In this document: positions 1 through 7,328 of the stretch, one piece after another
How positions within the stretch are numbered: position 1 is the stretch's first letter
Layout of the letters: the number at the start of each line of letters is the position of its first letter
Origin: Actinomycetota bacterium
Lineage (GTDB): Bacteria > Actinomycetota > Acidimicrobiia > IMCC26256 > JACPCJ01
Assembly (NCBI GenBank): GCA_016179865.1
Contig: JACPCJ010000100.1
Coordinates: 1 to 35,056 of the forward strand
DNA length: 35,056 nt
Reading direction: 5' to 3'
The notes under the pieces: generated by a model
Told to the model about the DNA's origin: nothing
The model's input: only the letters and a program-made list of their open reading frames with translations
Databases searched by the model: none
Made by a program: the position numbers and the translations under genes

Positions 1-100
1 AGCAAGTCCGCATGCGTGGCCGGGTCGAGAACTTGCTCCAGAACAGCGGGAGGCCGACCTCGGCCCATCTCGAGGCTCAGATCGGTGGATCCAGGCTAAG

Positions 101-556
101 TCAAAGGGCGTCGGTGCGGCTCAGGATTTCGGTGGTGGTCGCACGGTGCGGGTGGACACCGAGCTGTGTCTTCTCCGCCAGTTCGGCGAGCGTCACGCGG
201 TCGAGCACGGTGCGCATTTGCTCCGAGACGTCGACCCAGATGTCCTGCACGACGCAGTGGCCTTCGTGGTGGTCGTAGGAGTCGAGCCGCTGGGCGATGG
301 GCCCATCGACGGCGACGATGATGTCGGCGAGCGTGATCTCATCGGGTCGGCGGGCGAGGATGTACCCGCCGCCGACGCCGCGCTTGCTCTTCACGAGCCC
401 CGCGCCCTTCACGGCGAGGAGGATCTGCTCGAGGTAGGGCTGGGGAAGGCCCGTACGCTCGGCGATTTCCTTCACCGAGGTGGGAGATTCGTCGCCGTGT
501 AGCACCATCGAGAGGAGGGCCCGGGTGGCGTAGTCGCCCCGAGTCGAAACCTTCAC
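101..556 (-). CDS. Rrf2-family transcriptional regulator
   Basis: Small DNA-binding regulator of the Rrf2/BadM/IscR winged-helix family. The protein opens with VKVSTRGDYATRALL, the standard Rrf2 start, followed by a helix-turn-helix (SVKEIAERTGLPQPYLEQIL) and the wing 'SKRGVGGGYILAR', then a C-terminal dimerisation helix. I start it at the GTG at 556, because the family always begins at this MKxSTRGDYA motif; an upstream in-frame GTG at 574 would add six untypical residues. Length is 151 aa, usual for the family. IscR and NsrR carry three conserved cysteines for an Fe-S cluster; only one (in GHCVVQDIW) is present in that segment here, so an Fe-S cofactor looks unlikely. It is divergent from the phosphodiesterase gene at 672, with a strong inverted repeat between them. 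Family certain; regulon unknown. Confidence 0.93.
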   Translation of the reverse strand: MKVSTRGDYATRALLSMVLHGDESPTSVKEIAERTGLPQPYLEQILLAVKGAGLVKSKRGVGGGYILARRPDEITLADIIVAVDGPIAQRLDSYDHHEGHCVVQDIWVDVSEQMRTVLDRVTLAELAEKTQLGVHPHRATTTEILSRTDAL

Positions 557-598
557 GGCACCATGCTCGCACACCCGCCTAGCCTCGTTCCCGGTGGC

Positions 599-629
599 GC
601 CGGGCGGGGACCCCTCAGGGGTGCCCGGC
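599..629. promoter_or_regulatory. Nested inverted repeat between divergent genes
   Basis: Outer arms GCCGGGC (599-605) and GCCCGGC (623-629) enclose inner arms ACCCC (610-614) and GGGGT (618-622) with a TCA loop. All arms are perfect. It sits between the Rrf2 start at 556 and the phosphodiesterase start at 672, so it could be an operator or a leader hairpin of either gene. The role is inferred from position only. Confidence 0.45.
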
Positions 630-671
630 GACAGGCGAGCGAGGCAGGAATAGCCGAGGGAGTAAAGCAGA

Positions 672-1772
672 TTGGATCCGATCCGTCCTGACTACGCCGG
701 GGCTTCGGTGACCCAGGTCGTCGGCGGTCTGCTGGAGCGGACCGCCCCGGCGTGGATGCCCGAGATCATCGACGGCGCCCGCTCGATCGTCCTCTTGGTG
801 CTCGACGGTCTGGGATGGTCGGCCATCGAGGAACACCGAGACGAGCTTCCGATGATCTCGTCGTTGCCGGGGCGAGCGATCACCACCGTCGTGCCGTCGA
901 CGACCGGCGCCGCCCTGACGTCGATCACCACCGGCCTCGCTCCGGCTCAGCACGGCGTGGTCGGCTACCGCATGCGGATCGACGGCGGCATCCTGAATGT
1001 GCTGCGGTGGAAGCTGTCGGGGCAACCCTCGGCGCCGCCGCCCGTTGACGTGCAACCGCACCAGGCGTTCGGCGGACGCCCTGTCCCCGTCGTCTCGCGT
1101 CAGGAGTTCACCAACGGCGGCTTCACCGGGGCCCACATGCGGGGGGCCACGATCTTCGGCTGGCGGGCGGCGTCGACCCTGATCGAGCACTGCCGGGTGC
1201 TCGTGGAGCGCCGCGAGCCCTTCATCTACGCCTACTACGACGGCGTGGACCAGGTGGCCCATACCCAGGGCATCCAGGACCGCTACTTCGAGGCCGAGCT
1301 CGGCGCCACCGACAACCTCGTCACCCAGCTCGTGCACGAACTTCCCGAGTCGGCGGCGCTGGTGGTGACGTCGGATCACGGCCAGGTGCATTTCGGGCCC
1401 GAGGGCTGGAGGTCGCTCGCCGGGCTGGCGGGCCTGGTCGAGGCGTACGGCGGCGACGGCCGCTTCCGTGCTCTCTACGCCGCTCCCGGCGCCGGCGAAG
1501 AGTTGGCGGTTGCGGCGCGGGAACAGTTCGACGACGTGGCCTGGGTCTTCACACGCGAGCAGCTGTGCGACGAGGGCTGGCTCGGCCCCGCCCCACCCTC
1601 GCGTGCGGTGCGCCGACGCATCGGCGACGTCGTGCTCGCCGCTCGCGAGCCGGTCGCGTTCGTCGACCCCACCCACCAGCGTGAGGTGAGCATGGTCGCC
1701 GGCCACGGCAGCGTCACCCCCGACGAGATGCTCGTGCCTCTGCTCGCCGCCCGGGGCCGCGCTCAGGGTTAG
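672..1772 (+). CDS. Alkaline phosphatase family protein (type I phosphodiesterase/nucleotide pyrophosphatase)
   Basis: Metal-dependent phosphodiesterase/pyrophosphatase of the alkaline phosphatase superfamily. Visible ligands and catalytic residues, in order: D45 in VLLVLDGLGW; the Thr nucleophile in VVPSTTGAALTS (T77/T78); D190, D193 and H197 in YYDGVDQVAHTQG; D235-H236 in VVTSDHGQVH; and a late His in AGHGSVTP. That set is complete for the family, so the enzyme should bind two metal ions. Length is 366 aa. The start is a TTG with a purine-rich GAGGGAG about 10 nt upstream. I see no signal peptide or membrane segment, so it is probably cytoplasmic. Its 3' end overlaps the convergent gene at 1714-2181 by 59 bp. 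Substrate cannot be read from the sequence. Confidence 0.9.
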   Translation: MDPIRPDYAGASVTQVVGGLLERTAPAWMPEIIDGARSIVLLVLDGLGWSAIEEHRDELPMISSLPGRAITTVVPSTTGAALTSITTGLAPAQHGVVGYRMRIDGGILNVLRWKLSGQPSAPPPVDVQPHQAFGGRPVPVVSRQEFTNGGFTGAHMRGATIFGWRAASTLIEHCRVLVERREPFIYAYYDGVDQVAHTQGIQDRYFEAELGATDNLVTQLVHELPESAALVVTSDHGQVHFGPEGWRSLAGLAGLVEAYGGDGRFRALYAAPGAGEELAVAAREQFDDVAWVFTREQLCDEGWLGPAPPSRAVRRRIGDVVLAAREPVAFVDPTHQREVSMVAGHGSVTPDEMLVPLLAARGRAQG

Positions 1773-2181
1773 CCAGCGCGCCAAGCATCCGGGCGCTCGG
1801 TGAAGGCCAGGGAGCGGACGTTCTGCCGTCGCACCGGATCCAGTCGACGAGGTGCACGCCGTCGGGCTCGAACGCCGCCCGCATGGCTCGGAAGGCGGTG
1901 AGGTCGGCGTCACTGATCTCCTGCACCGATTCGCTGCCGGCCGAGAAGATGACGACTTGCGTCACCTCGTCGTCGCCGTCGACCGCGCAGCCGGCCCACG
2001 CCAGGGCGGCGTCGACGCTGTGCAGGTCGGGATCGGTGAAGACGGTCAGGTCGCGGAGCCCGCCGTCACCGTCGAGACAGGCGGCGGCGTGGCAGAACCC
2101 GAATCGCTCGTGCAGCGAGAAGGCGGTCATGGCGGCGTCAGCGAAGCCGCGGATGGCGAGGTCGTCGGTCGTGTTCCCCAT
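1714..2181 (-). CDS. Small RadC/JAB-like protein lacking the metal-binding motif
   Basis: 155-aa protein with an ATG start and a good ribosome site (AAGGAG about 8 nt upstream). The pattern 'ACLDGDGGLRDLTVF...SVDAALAWA', a strand 'VTQVVIFSAG', then 'ISDADLTAFRAMRAAF..' and 'HLVDWIRCDG' follows the order of elements in the JAB domain of RadC (middle strand, the HNHPSG loop, PSxxD helix, LLDHxIxGDG strand). The HxHPSG metal-binding loop is replaced by SAGSESVQ, so it would be catalytically inactive. The resemblance is by eye and weak; otherwise this is an unknown actinobacterial protein. The last about 20 residues (Arg/Ala-rich) are antisense to the end of the phosphodiesterase gene. Confidence 0.7.
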   Translation of the reverse strand: MGNTTDDLAIRGFADAAMTAFSLHERFGFCHAAACLDGDGGLRDLTVFTDPDLHSVDAALAWAGCAVDGDDEVTQVVIFSAGSESVQEISDADLTAFRAMRAAFEPDGVHLVDWIRCDGRTSAPWPSPSARMLGALANPERGPGRRAEARASRRG

Positions 2182-2247
2182 CGGGGGTCTCCTTGGTCGT
2201 GGGGTCTGGCGGCGGGGGAGTGATGGGGGAAGTTCGGCGTGCTCGCC

Positions 2248-3345
2248 CTAGGGCGGTGGCCTCCCCAAGAGGCCCGCCTTCCGGTCCGCATCGGTCTTGG
2301 CGTCGTGGCATCCGGGACAACGGGGCTTGAGGTTCGGGAAGGCCGTCTCGTTGCAGTGGGCGTAGGGATCGACGTGGTCGTTCTCCAACCCCAGGCGCCG
2401 CCCGCAGTCCGCACACGCCCGCCCGTCGAAGTCGGGGGGTGATCCAAGCCCCAGGGCCACGAGCATCTCCACCGAGGGCTTGCGGCCCGCCCGTTTCACG
2501 GACTGGATGTCGACCCCGTCGTGCACCACGGCGGTGAAGAAGGCACCCGCGGCCTTGGCCCGGGCGGACTCGGGGTGGATGGGGCCCACGCCGGGGATGT
2601 GGCAGGTGCCCGCCGTGCAGTCCCACACCACCACCAGGTCGGTGGTGCCCGTGCCTGGGCCCTCGCCGTTCAGGAGTTTCACGAAGGCGTCGGCCAGCCG
2701 CTGGGAACGCGTGGAGTCGCGGTCGCCCCCGCGCCACAAGCGATCGGCCTCGCGCTCGAGGCGCTCGATGAAGGGAACCCCGGACTCGGGGGGAAGGGCC
2801 CCCTTGAACCAGATCATCCCGAGTTCGTCGACCCAGGAGGAGAACTGGCGGGTTTCGGAGCGCTTGCGCTCCAGTTCCTCGACGTCGGTGGCGTTCTGGC
2901 GCAGGCGCCGGCCCTTCTCCCGGGCGCCGCGGAGGCCCTTTGCCTTCACCGTGTCGCGCATCTCGGCCTCGGTGCCGGGGCAGGAGGCCTCGGTCTTGGC
3001 GATCTCTTCGGCCTCCGCCAGCGACAACGTGCCGTCAGCGACCTCGGTCTTGGTCTCGGGCGAGAGCCCGTCGAGGGCGGCGGTGGTCTCGAACTCCCTG
3101 CGCGCCTCCCCGGCGGTCTTGCCCGAGATGCGGGCCATCCACTCCGTGGACGAGGCGTGGCCCTTCCCCCGGTGGGCTCCACACTCGGCAGCGCGGGCGG
3201 CCATGCGGGCCCGCGCCGTGGCCACCACCTTTTCGGTGCGGGCCAGATCCTCGGCCAGCACGGCAGCGTCCTCACCCGAGTAGAGGGCAGGTTCCAACCC
3301 AAAGAGCGCGTCGCGCAGGGCCTTGGTGGCCAACTGGATCGACAC
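2248..3345 (-). CDS. DUF222 (13E12-type) HNH endonuclease
   Basis: Homing-type nuclease-like protein of the DUF222/REP13E12 family common in actinobacteria. The N-terminal about 240 residues are helical DUF222 (AGEARREFETTAAL, LSLAEAEEIAKT). The C-terminus has an HNH nuclease with a zinc pair: CADCG, then ENDHVDPYAHC, then N-x-x-x-L-KPRCPGCHDAKT. Histidine, asparagine and the two CxxC knuckles are all present, so the nuclease looks intact. The start is GTG at 3345 with AGGAGG 8 nt upstream, which fixes it. A promoter (TTGACA/TACTTT, 17-bp spacer) lies about 95 bp upstream and overlaps an SOS-box-like site. It shares only the family, not close identity, with the second copy at 32937. Biological role of these genes is poorly known. 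Confidence 0.9.
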   Translation of the reverse strand: MSIQLATKALRDALFGLEPALYSGEDAAVLAEDLARTEKVVATARARMAARAAECGAHRGKGHASSTEWMARISGKTAGEARREFETTAALDGLSPETKTEVADGTLSLAEAEEIAKTEASCPGTEAEMRDTVKAKGLRGAREKGRRLRQNATDVEELERKRSETRQFSSWVDELGMIWFKGALPPESGVPFIERLEREADRLWRGGDRDSTRSQRLADAFVKLLNGEGPGTGTTDLVVVWDCTAGTCHIPGVGPIHPESARAKAAGAFFTAVVHDGVDIQSVKRAGRKPSVEMLVALGLGSPPDFDGRACADCGRRLGLENDHVDPYAHCNETAFPNLKPRCPGCHDAKTDADRKAGLLGRPPP

Positions 3346-3431
3346 GAAACGGCCCTCCTCTCTTCAACGCGATCTACCGAAGGGGAAGTGAGGAAGGCCC
3401 ATTTACCGCTGGCCAACGAGGCGTTACGGCC

Positions 3432-3460
3432 AAAGTACAGTATACATGTTCGTGTGTCAA
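3432..3460 (-). promoter_or_regulatory. Promoter of DUF222-HNH gene with SOS-box-like site
   Basis: Read on the minus strand: -35 TTGACA (3460-3455), a 17-bp spacer, and -10 TACTTT (3437-3432). Inside the spacer is GAACATGTATAC (3451-3440), which keeps the left half of the actinobacterial LexA box GAAC-N4-GTTC but has two mismatches in the right half. From recall, 13E12-family genes of Mycobacterium tuberculosis are LexA-controlled, so SOS control is plausible but not shown. Confidence 0.5.
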
Positions 3461-3502
3461 GGGATTGCCCAGGCTTTTTTCAACGTCAGGCTATCTAGAT
3501 TG

Positions 3503-3522
3503 TCCAGGGGAGATATCCTGGA
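3503..3522. promoter_or_regulatory. Putative VapBC operator
   Basis: Perfect inverted repeat TCCAGG (3503-3508) and CCTGGA (3517-3522) with an 8-nt spacer that contains the purine-rich ribosome site of the antitoxin gene. VapB-VapC complexes usually repress their own promoter through palindromes close to the vapB start, so this is a good candidate site. Inferred from position and symmetry. Confidence 0.45.
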
Positions 3523-3525
3523 TGG

Positions 3526-3732
3526 GTGACGAAGCGCCTGATCGAAGTCGACGACGAGAAACTCGAGGCCGTTCGCACTCTGCTCGGCACCCGAACACTG
3601 AAGGCGACCGTTGACGGCGCCTTCGACGAGGTGTTGGCCTTGGAAGAGCGCCGGCGCGCTCTGCTGGCGGAACACGGGGTCGACCTCTCCTTGCTGAGCG
3701 ATTCAGACGCGCGTCGGGCCGCGTGGGGCTGA
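3526..3732 (+). CDS. vapB: VapB-type antitoxin
   Basis: 68-aa antitoxin of a type II toxin-antitoxin pair. The N-terminus TKRLIEVDDEKLEAVRTLLG..TLKATVDGAFDEVL matches the short VapB DNA-binding/dimer motif ('IDIDDELL..A..LLGT.TKKDTV..AL.E'). The Arg-rich tail (LEERRRALLAEHG) would wrap the toxin. It starts at GTG 3526; the nearby ATG at 3522 is out of frame. AGGGGAGA precedes it. The stop overlaps the toxin start by 10 bp, as is usual for vapBC. It likely represses its own promoter through the repeat at 3503-3522. Confidence 0.88.
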   Translation: MTKRLIEVDDEKLEAVRTLLGTRTLKATVDGAFDEVLALEERRRALLAEHGVDLSLLSDSDARRAAWG

Positions 3733-4145
3733 AGCCCTACTACCTCGGCGACACGTCGGCGCTCGCACGGTTGATGCAGGCCGAGGTGGCGGCTCGACTC
3801 GGTCCACTCATCGAGAGCGGCCTGGTCGCCCGCTGTACGCCGACTGACCTCGAAGCCGGCTTCTCCTCGACGAGCCCGGCGTCGCACATCGCGATGCGCC
3901 AGGAGCGCGCCTCGTGGCCGTTCGTCTCCATGGACCAGCGCGTCCTCGATCGGGCGGTCGAGGTGCAGGACACGCTGGCGGCGCGAAGCCATCAGCGCGG
4001 CGCGAAGATCGCCGACCTTCTGATCGCGGCAGCAGCGGAGTCCGCCGGCCTTGTCGTACTGCACTACGACCACGACTTCGATCTGATCGCGAGCGTCACG
4101 GGCCAGCCGGTCGAGTGGGTCGTGGCCGCCGGGTCCGTGCCCTGA
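3723..4145 (+). CDS. vapC: VapC-type PIN-domain toxin (ribonuclease)
   Basis: 140-aa PIN-domain RNase of a toxin-antitoxin pair. The acidic active-site residues are visible: the first Asp in YLGDTSALARL, Asp/Glu in TPTDLEAGF, the Asp in KIADLLIAAAA, and the final Asp residues in HYDHDFDLIA. VapC toxins cleave tRNA or rRNA with Mg2+; the target here is unknown. It starts at GTG 3723 inside the end of vapB, so translation is coupled. All catalytic positions are present, so the toxin should be active. The pair lies alone between a DUF222-HNH gene and a kinase locus, a typical accessory position. Confidence 0.93.
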   Translation: MGLKPYYLGDTSALARLMQAEVAARLGPLIESGLVARCTPTDLEAGFSSTSPASHIAMRQERASWPFVSMDQRVLDRAVEVQDTLAARSHQRGAKIADLLIAAAAESAGLVVLHYDHDFDLIASVTGQPVEWVVAAGSVP

Positions 4146-4240
4146 CCCGCGTCCGGCGACCGTAGGCTCATCTGCCCCGCGCTGCGAGATGATTGTGACC
4201 GAGCTCACCAGGGCTCGGCTCCGGTTGCGGGCTTGGCGAG

Positions 4241-4257
4241 ACGACGGCCACCGTCGT
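4241..4257. terminator. Hairpin in the gap between convergent vapC and kinase genes
   Basis: Perfect 7-bp stem ACGACGG/CCGTCGT with a CCA loop, in the 216-bp gap 4146-4361 between two convergent genes. It may stop transcription from either side, but there is no T-tract. A second short stem (GGAGG/CCTCC) lies near 4306-4320. Nothing else is recognisable in the gap. Confidence 0.35.
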
Positions 4258-4361
4258 TCTCGAGTGAGATTGCCCCGCGTCAGGGGGACACCTTGCTCGA
4301 GAATGGAGGTTGAGCCTCCCAGTCACCGATGACCTGATCGAGGTCGTCGTCCACGAGACGG

Positions 4362-6245
4362 TCAGCGCCGATCCGTGGCGGCGGCAAGTCGGTTGAACCG
4401 GCGCCGGCCGCCGGCCCGGCGGGCCGCCAGACCAGCGGCGGCGGCGGCGCACGTGCCCGCAATGGCACCCACGGCGAAGGTCGCCGGGGTCGGCTCGCCG
4501 CCCCCACCCAACCAGGCGAGCGAAACGGCCAGGGCACCAAGCACCGCCCCCACGACGCCCAGGGCGACCACGGCCCCGAGGCCCCGACGGCCGCGCCGCA
4601 GCGGCCGGAGCACCGACTCGGCGTAGGACAGCGCCGCCAGCGCGAGGACCGCCGTGACGACGCCGGGAATGGTGAGGAAGGGCGCCTGACCACCGGTGAC
4701 GGGGAAGTCGCGTGCCACCAGTTCGGTCGAGCCGGCGAGCAGGGTGACCGTGCCCGTGACCTCGGCGCCCACCAGGTACTTGCTGGCCGAGACGTCGGCC
4801 TCGGCCCTGCCATCGGTGAGCGGCTCCGAGCCCGACCCTCCGAGGGGAACCCCCGCCACCGAAAAGGAGAGCTCGACGGCGTCGGGCGTTCCGACTCCGG
4901 GCGGGGGGGCGACCTGGATGGCCACCGGCTCGTCCAAGTCGAGCTCGATCGGGTCGCCGGTGCCCGCCGCCACGGAGCGCCCTCCGATCGTCACCGTGCC
5001 GAGGCCAAGGTCGGCAGAGCGCGCCGGCGTTCCGACCCCGACCACCGCCACCCCGGCCAGCGCCGCCACGCCAACGCAGGCCAGCGCCACCAAGGGCCAG
5101 GGCGAACGCGGAACCCGGATGACCTCGTGCAGCGGGACGAGTTCGGCCTCCTCGAGCGCCTCGGCGCCGGCGCCCCGAGGGTGGATGGTCACCCGGGGCC
5201 GGATCACAGGCGACGGCGGCTGCGGGGGAACAAACGGGGCGGGCGGGGCGGCGGGGGTGGGGGGTGGCGGCGGGCCGGCGGCCAGGTTTGCGGTCGCCAG
5301 GGCGGGAGGAGCCGCTGGCGCCGTCGGTGGGCCTGGGGCGACCGCCGTCAACCAGGCGGGCTCTCGGAGCGGGACGCTCGAGCGCGACTCCCACCCGTCG
5401 CCGTACGACCCCCGCAGGACCTGCGCCAGCGCCAGCCCGAACTCCTCCGCGGTAGCGAAGCGGTCGGCTGGCTCACGGGCCAGCGCGCGCATGATGACCT
5501 GCGCCACGCCGTCGGGCACTTGGGGGGCGACGTCGTGGATGGCAACCGGGTCCTCGTAGGCGTGGCGGAAGGCGATGGCCAGCGCCCCACCGTCCAGCGC
5601 GTAGGGCAGGACTCCCGAGAGCATTTCGTAGGCCATCACGCCGGTGGCGAACACGTCGACGGGGGGGCCGAGGTCGGCCCCGAGTGCCTGCTCGGGCGCA
5701 ATGTAGGCGGGGGTTCCCAGGATCTCGCCCTTGCGGGTGGCCAGCGTCTCCCCGCCGCCCAGCACCTGGGCGATCCCGAAGTCGGTGAGCTTGAGCACGC
5801 CGTCGGCGGAGAAGAGGAGGTTCTCGGGCTTCACGTCCCGGTGGAGCACCCCGCGAGCGTGGGCGTGATGGAGCCCGGCCAGGGCGGCCAGGGCGACCGC
5901 ACCCGCCGTCTCGACCGTCATGCCCGAGGCCGTGAATCGCTCCCAGACGGTTCCGCCGGGAAGGCTCTCCATCACGAGCAGGCACATCCCGCCGTGCTCG
6001 ACGTAGTCGTAGACGGGGACGACGTGGGGGTGGTCGAGCGAGGCCACCAACCGCGCCTCGGCCTGGAAACGGGCCCGCACGTCCTCCTTGTCGGCGAGGA
6101 TCGGCGGCAGCACCTTGATGGCGACGTCGCGATCGAGGTGGCGATGGTGACCGGCGAGAACCCGGCCGAACCCCCCTCGCCCCAGTTCCTCACCGACCTC
6201 GTAGTCACCGAGGGCGGCGGCGATCTGCTCCTGCTCGGAGATCAT
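4362..6245 (-). CDS. Membrane-bound Ser/Thr protein kinase (PknB-like) with C-terminal membrane module
   Basis: 627-aa eukaryote-like Ser/Thr kinase. Kinase domain about residues 13-280: P-loop GRGGFG (22-27), K44 in VAIKVL, E63, HRD at 135-137 (HRDVKPENLL), DFG at 155-157, and APE in YIAPEQAL. All catalytic residues are present, so it should be active. A Pro/Ala-rich linker follows, then a membrane helix (PWPLVALACVGVAALAGVAV), an extracytoplasmic beta-rich region, and three more hydrophobic helices at the C-terminus. I start it at ATG 6245, just ahead of ISEQEQIAAALGDYEVG; the Arg-rich upstream extension is antisense-like and spurious. The ATG overlaps the upstream gene's stop (ATGA), so the two are translationally coupled. 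Its C-terminal three-helix module resembles that of the upstream partner. Substrates unknown. Confidence 0.92.
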   Translation of the reverse strand: MISEQEQIAAALGDYEVGEELGRGGFGRVLAGHHRHLDRDVAIKVLPPILADKEDVRARFQAEARLVASLDHPHVVPVYDYVEHGGMCLLVMESLPGGTVWERFTASGMTVETAGAVALAALAGLHHAHARGVLHRDVKPENLLFSADGVLKLTDFGIAQVLGGGETLATRKGEILGTPAYIAPEQALGADLGPPVDVFATGVMAYEMLSGVLPYALDGGALAIAFRHAYEDPVAIHDVAPQVPDGVAQVIMRALAREPADRFATAEEFGLALAQVLRGSYGDGWESRSSVPLREPAWLTAVAPGPPTAPAAPPALATANLAAGPPPPPTPAAPPAPFVPPQPPSPVIRPRVTIHPRGAGAEALEEAELVPLHEVIRVPRSPWPLVALACVGVAALAGVAVVGVGTPARSADLGLGTVTIGGRSVAAGTGDPIELDLDEPVAIQVAPPPGVGTPDAVELSFSVAGVPLGGSGSEPLTDGRAEADVSASKYLVGAEVTGTVTLLAGSTELVARDFPVTGGQAPFLTIPGVVTAVLALAALSYAESVLRPLRRGRRGLGAVVALGVVGAVLGALAVSLAWLGGGGEPTPATFAVGAIAGTCAAAAAGLAARRAGGRRRFNRLAAATDRR

Positions 6246-7225
6246 GGTGGCGGCGGGAGCGGCTCGTTGGTGACGATGGTGGATCGCCCCGGGGGTGGGC
6301 CGGGCGCGGATGGCGGCGGCTCGGGCGGCTCGGGCGCGGGTAGCGCGGGTTCGGATGGCGGGGGCTCGGATGGCGGGGGCTCGGGCGCGGGTGGGTTCTC
6401 GGCGACGGCGGCGACCGAGGCGGACTCGCGTGCGGCGGCGACGGCGGCGAGGTCCTCGTCGAGCTCGTCGGCTTCCTCTTCCTCGCCCCGAGGCCGAGGG
6501 GTGAGGTAACCGAACACGAAGAACGCCACGCCGCCGCCGGCGACCAGCGGCAGCCACAGCGTGCGCTCGGGGGTCAGGAAGCGGAAGACAGACAGCGTGA
6601 ACGTGCCGGTGAGCCCCAGCCCGAACCCGGGGGCGGCGAAGCGGAGGCCACGGCGCCAGCGGGTGGCGGGAAGCCGGTGGCCCGCCAGGCGAACCAGCGC
6701 CGTCACCAGGAGGACGGCGGTCACGGCGGCGACGCCGGCGGCAAACACCCCCAGGACCGACGTGAGTGAGCCGCGGACGTCAACCGTGAACTCCTCGGCG
6801 GCGATGACCCCTCGATCGGCGTCGAGGAGTTCCAGACGGGCAGGGACGAGCCCCACGGCCTGGGCTCCGAGGTCGGCGGGGTCGATCTCGAAGGCTCGGC
6901 GCTCGGTGGCTCCGGAGGCGACGGCGATGTCGGCCCGCACCTCGTAGGCGAGGAACGTCAGGCCGACGATGGTGCCGGAGAGGCGGACGCTCCGAACGAG
7001 GACGTCGTCCCCGGTCCGGTTGGTGATCGTGACTTCGAGGGTGATCGGTTGACGGGGGCGGAGCGGAGCGGGGCGGTTGGCGTCGGCGGCGGCCACGTCG
7101 TGTTCGTTGACCGACGCTTCGAAGGAGACACCCCGCTCAGCCTGGGCGGGTGCCGACCACACCACGAGAGCGAAGCTCAGCAGCACGCCCGCCACGGGCA
7201 ACCGACGACCCCAGTCGACCACCAC
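6242..7225 (-). CDS. Secreted-domain/three-helix membrane protein, kinase partner
   Basis: Unknown membrane protein, 327 aa from the chosen GTG at 7225. From this start the product opens with a textbook signal peptide (VVVDWGRRLPVAG..LLSFALVVWSAPAQA). An in-frame ATG at 7321 would add a 32-residue Arg/Gly-rich stretch and would leave only 7 bp to the divergent gene. After the signal comes a beta-rich extracytoplasmic domain (ITLEVTITNRTGDDVLV, an Ig/DUF11-like pattern), then three hydrophobic helices, an acidic stretch (EEEEADELDEDLAA) and a Pro-rich cytoplasmic tail (PEPPPSEPPPSE). The last codons overlap the kinase start by 4 bp. The arrangement suggests a receptor-like partner or substrate of the kinase; this is inference. 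Confidence 0.82.
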   Translation of the reverse strand: MVVDWGRRLPVAGVLLSFALVVWSAPAQAERGVSFEASVNEHDVAAADANRPAPLRPRQPITLEVTITNRTGDDVLVRSVRLSGTIVGLTFLAYEVRADIAVASGATERRAFEIDPADLGAQAVGLVPARLELLDADRGVIAAEEFTVDVRGSLTSVLGVFAAGVAAVTAVLLVTALVRLAGHRLPATRWRRGLRFAAPGFGLGLTGTFTLSVFRFLTPERTLWLPLVAGGGVAFFVFGYLTPRPRGEEEEADELDEDLAAVAAARESASVAAVAENPPAPEPPPSEPPPSEPALPAPEPPEPPPSAPGPPPGRSTIVTNEPLPPPP

Positions 7226-7328
7226 TCGCTGCCCACTTCCGTCCGCCCCCGGAGCCCCTCGTCTCCGGGTGGGAGCCGAGCGTACCGCCGCGCGGGATCG
7301 GAAGAAGTGAAGGCGTACCATCGAGGGT

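Noticed and set aside
1-100. 7-bp inverted repeat AGCAAGT (1-7) / ACTTGCT (31-37), possible terminator or part of an RNA gene
   Set aside because: At the window edge, short, and no tRNA or known RNA shape could be made. Not enough to call.
4362-6557. 731-aa reading of the kinase with an Arg-rich N-terminal extension
   Set aside because: The first 104 residues are antisense-like Arg/Ala-rich sequence overlapping the partner gene. ATG 6245 overlaps the partner's stop (ATGA) and lies directly before the kinase domain.
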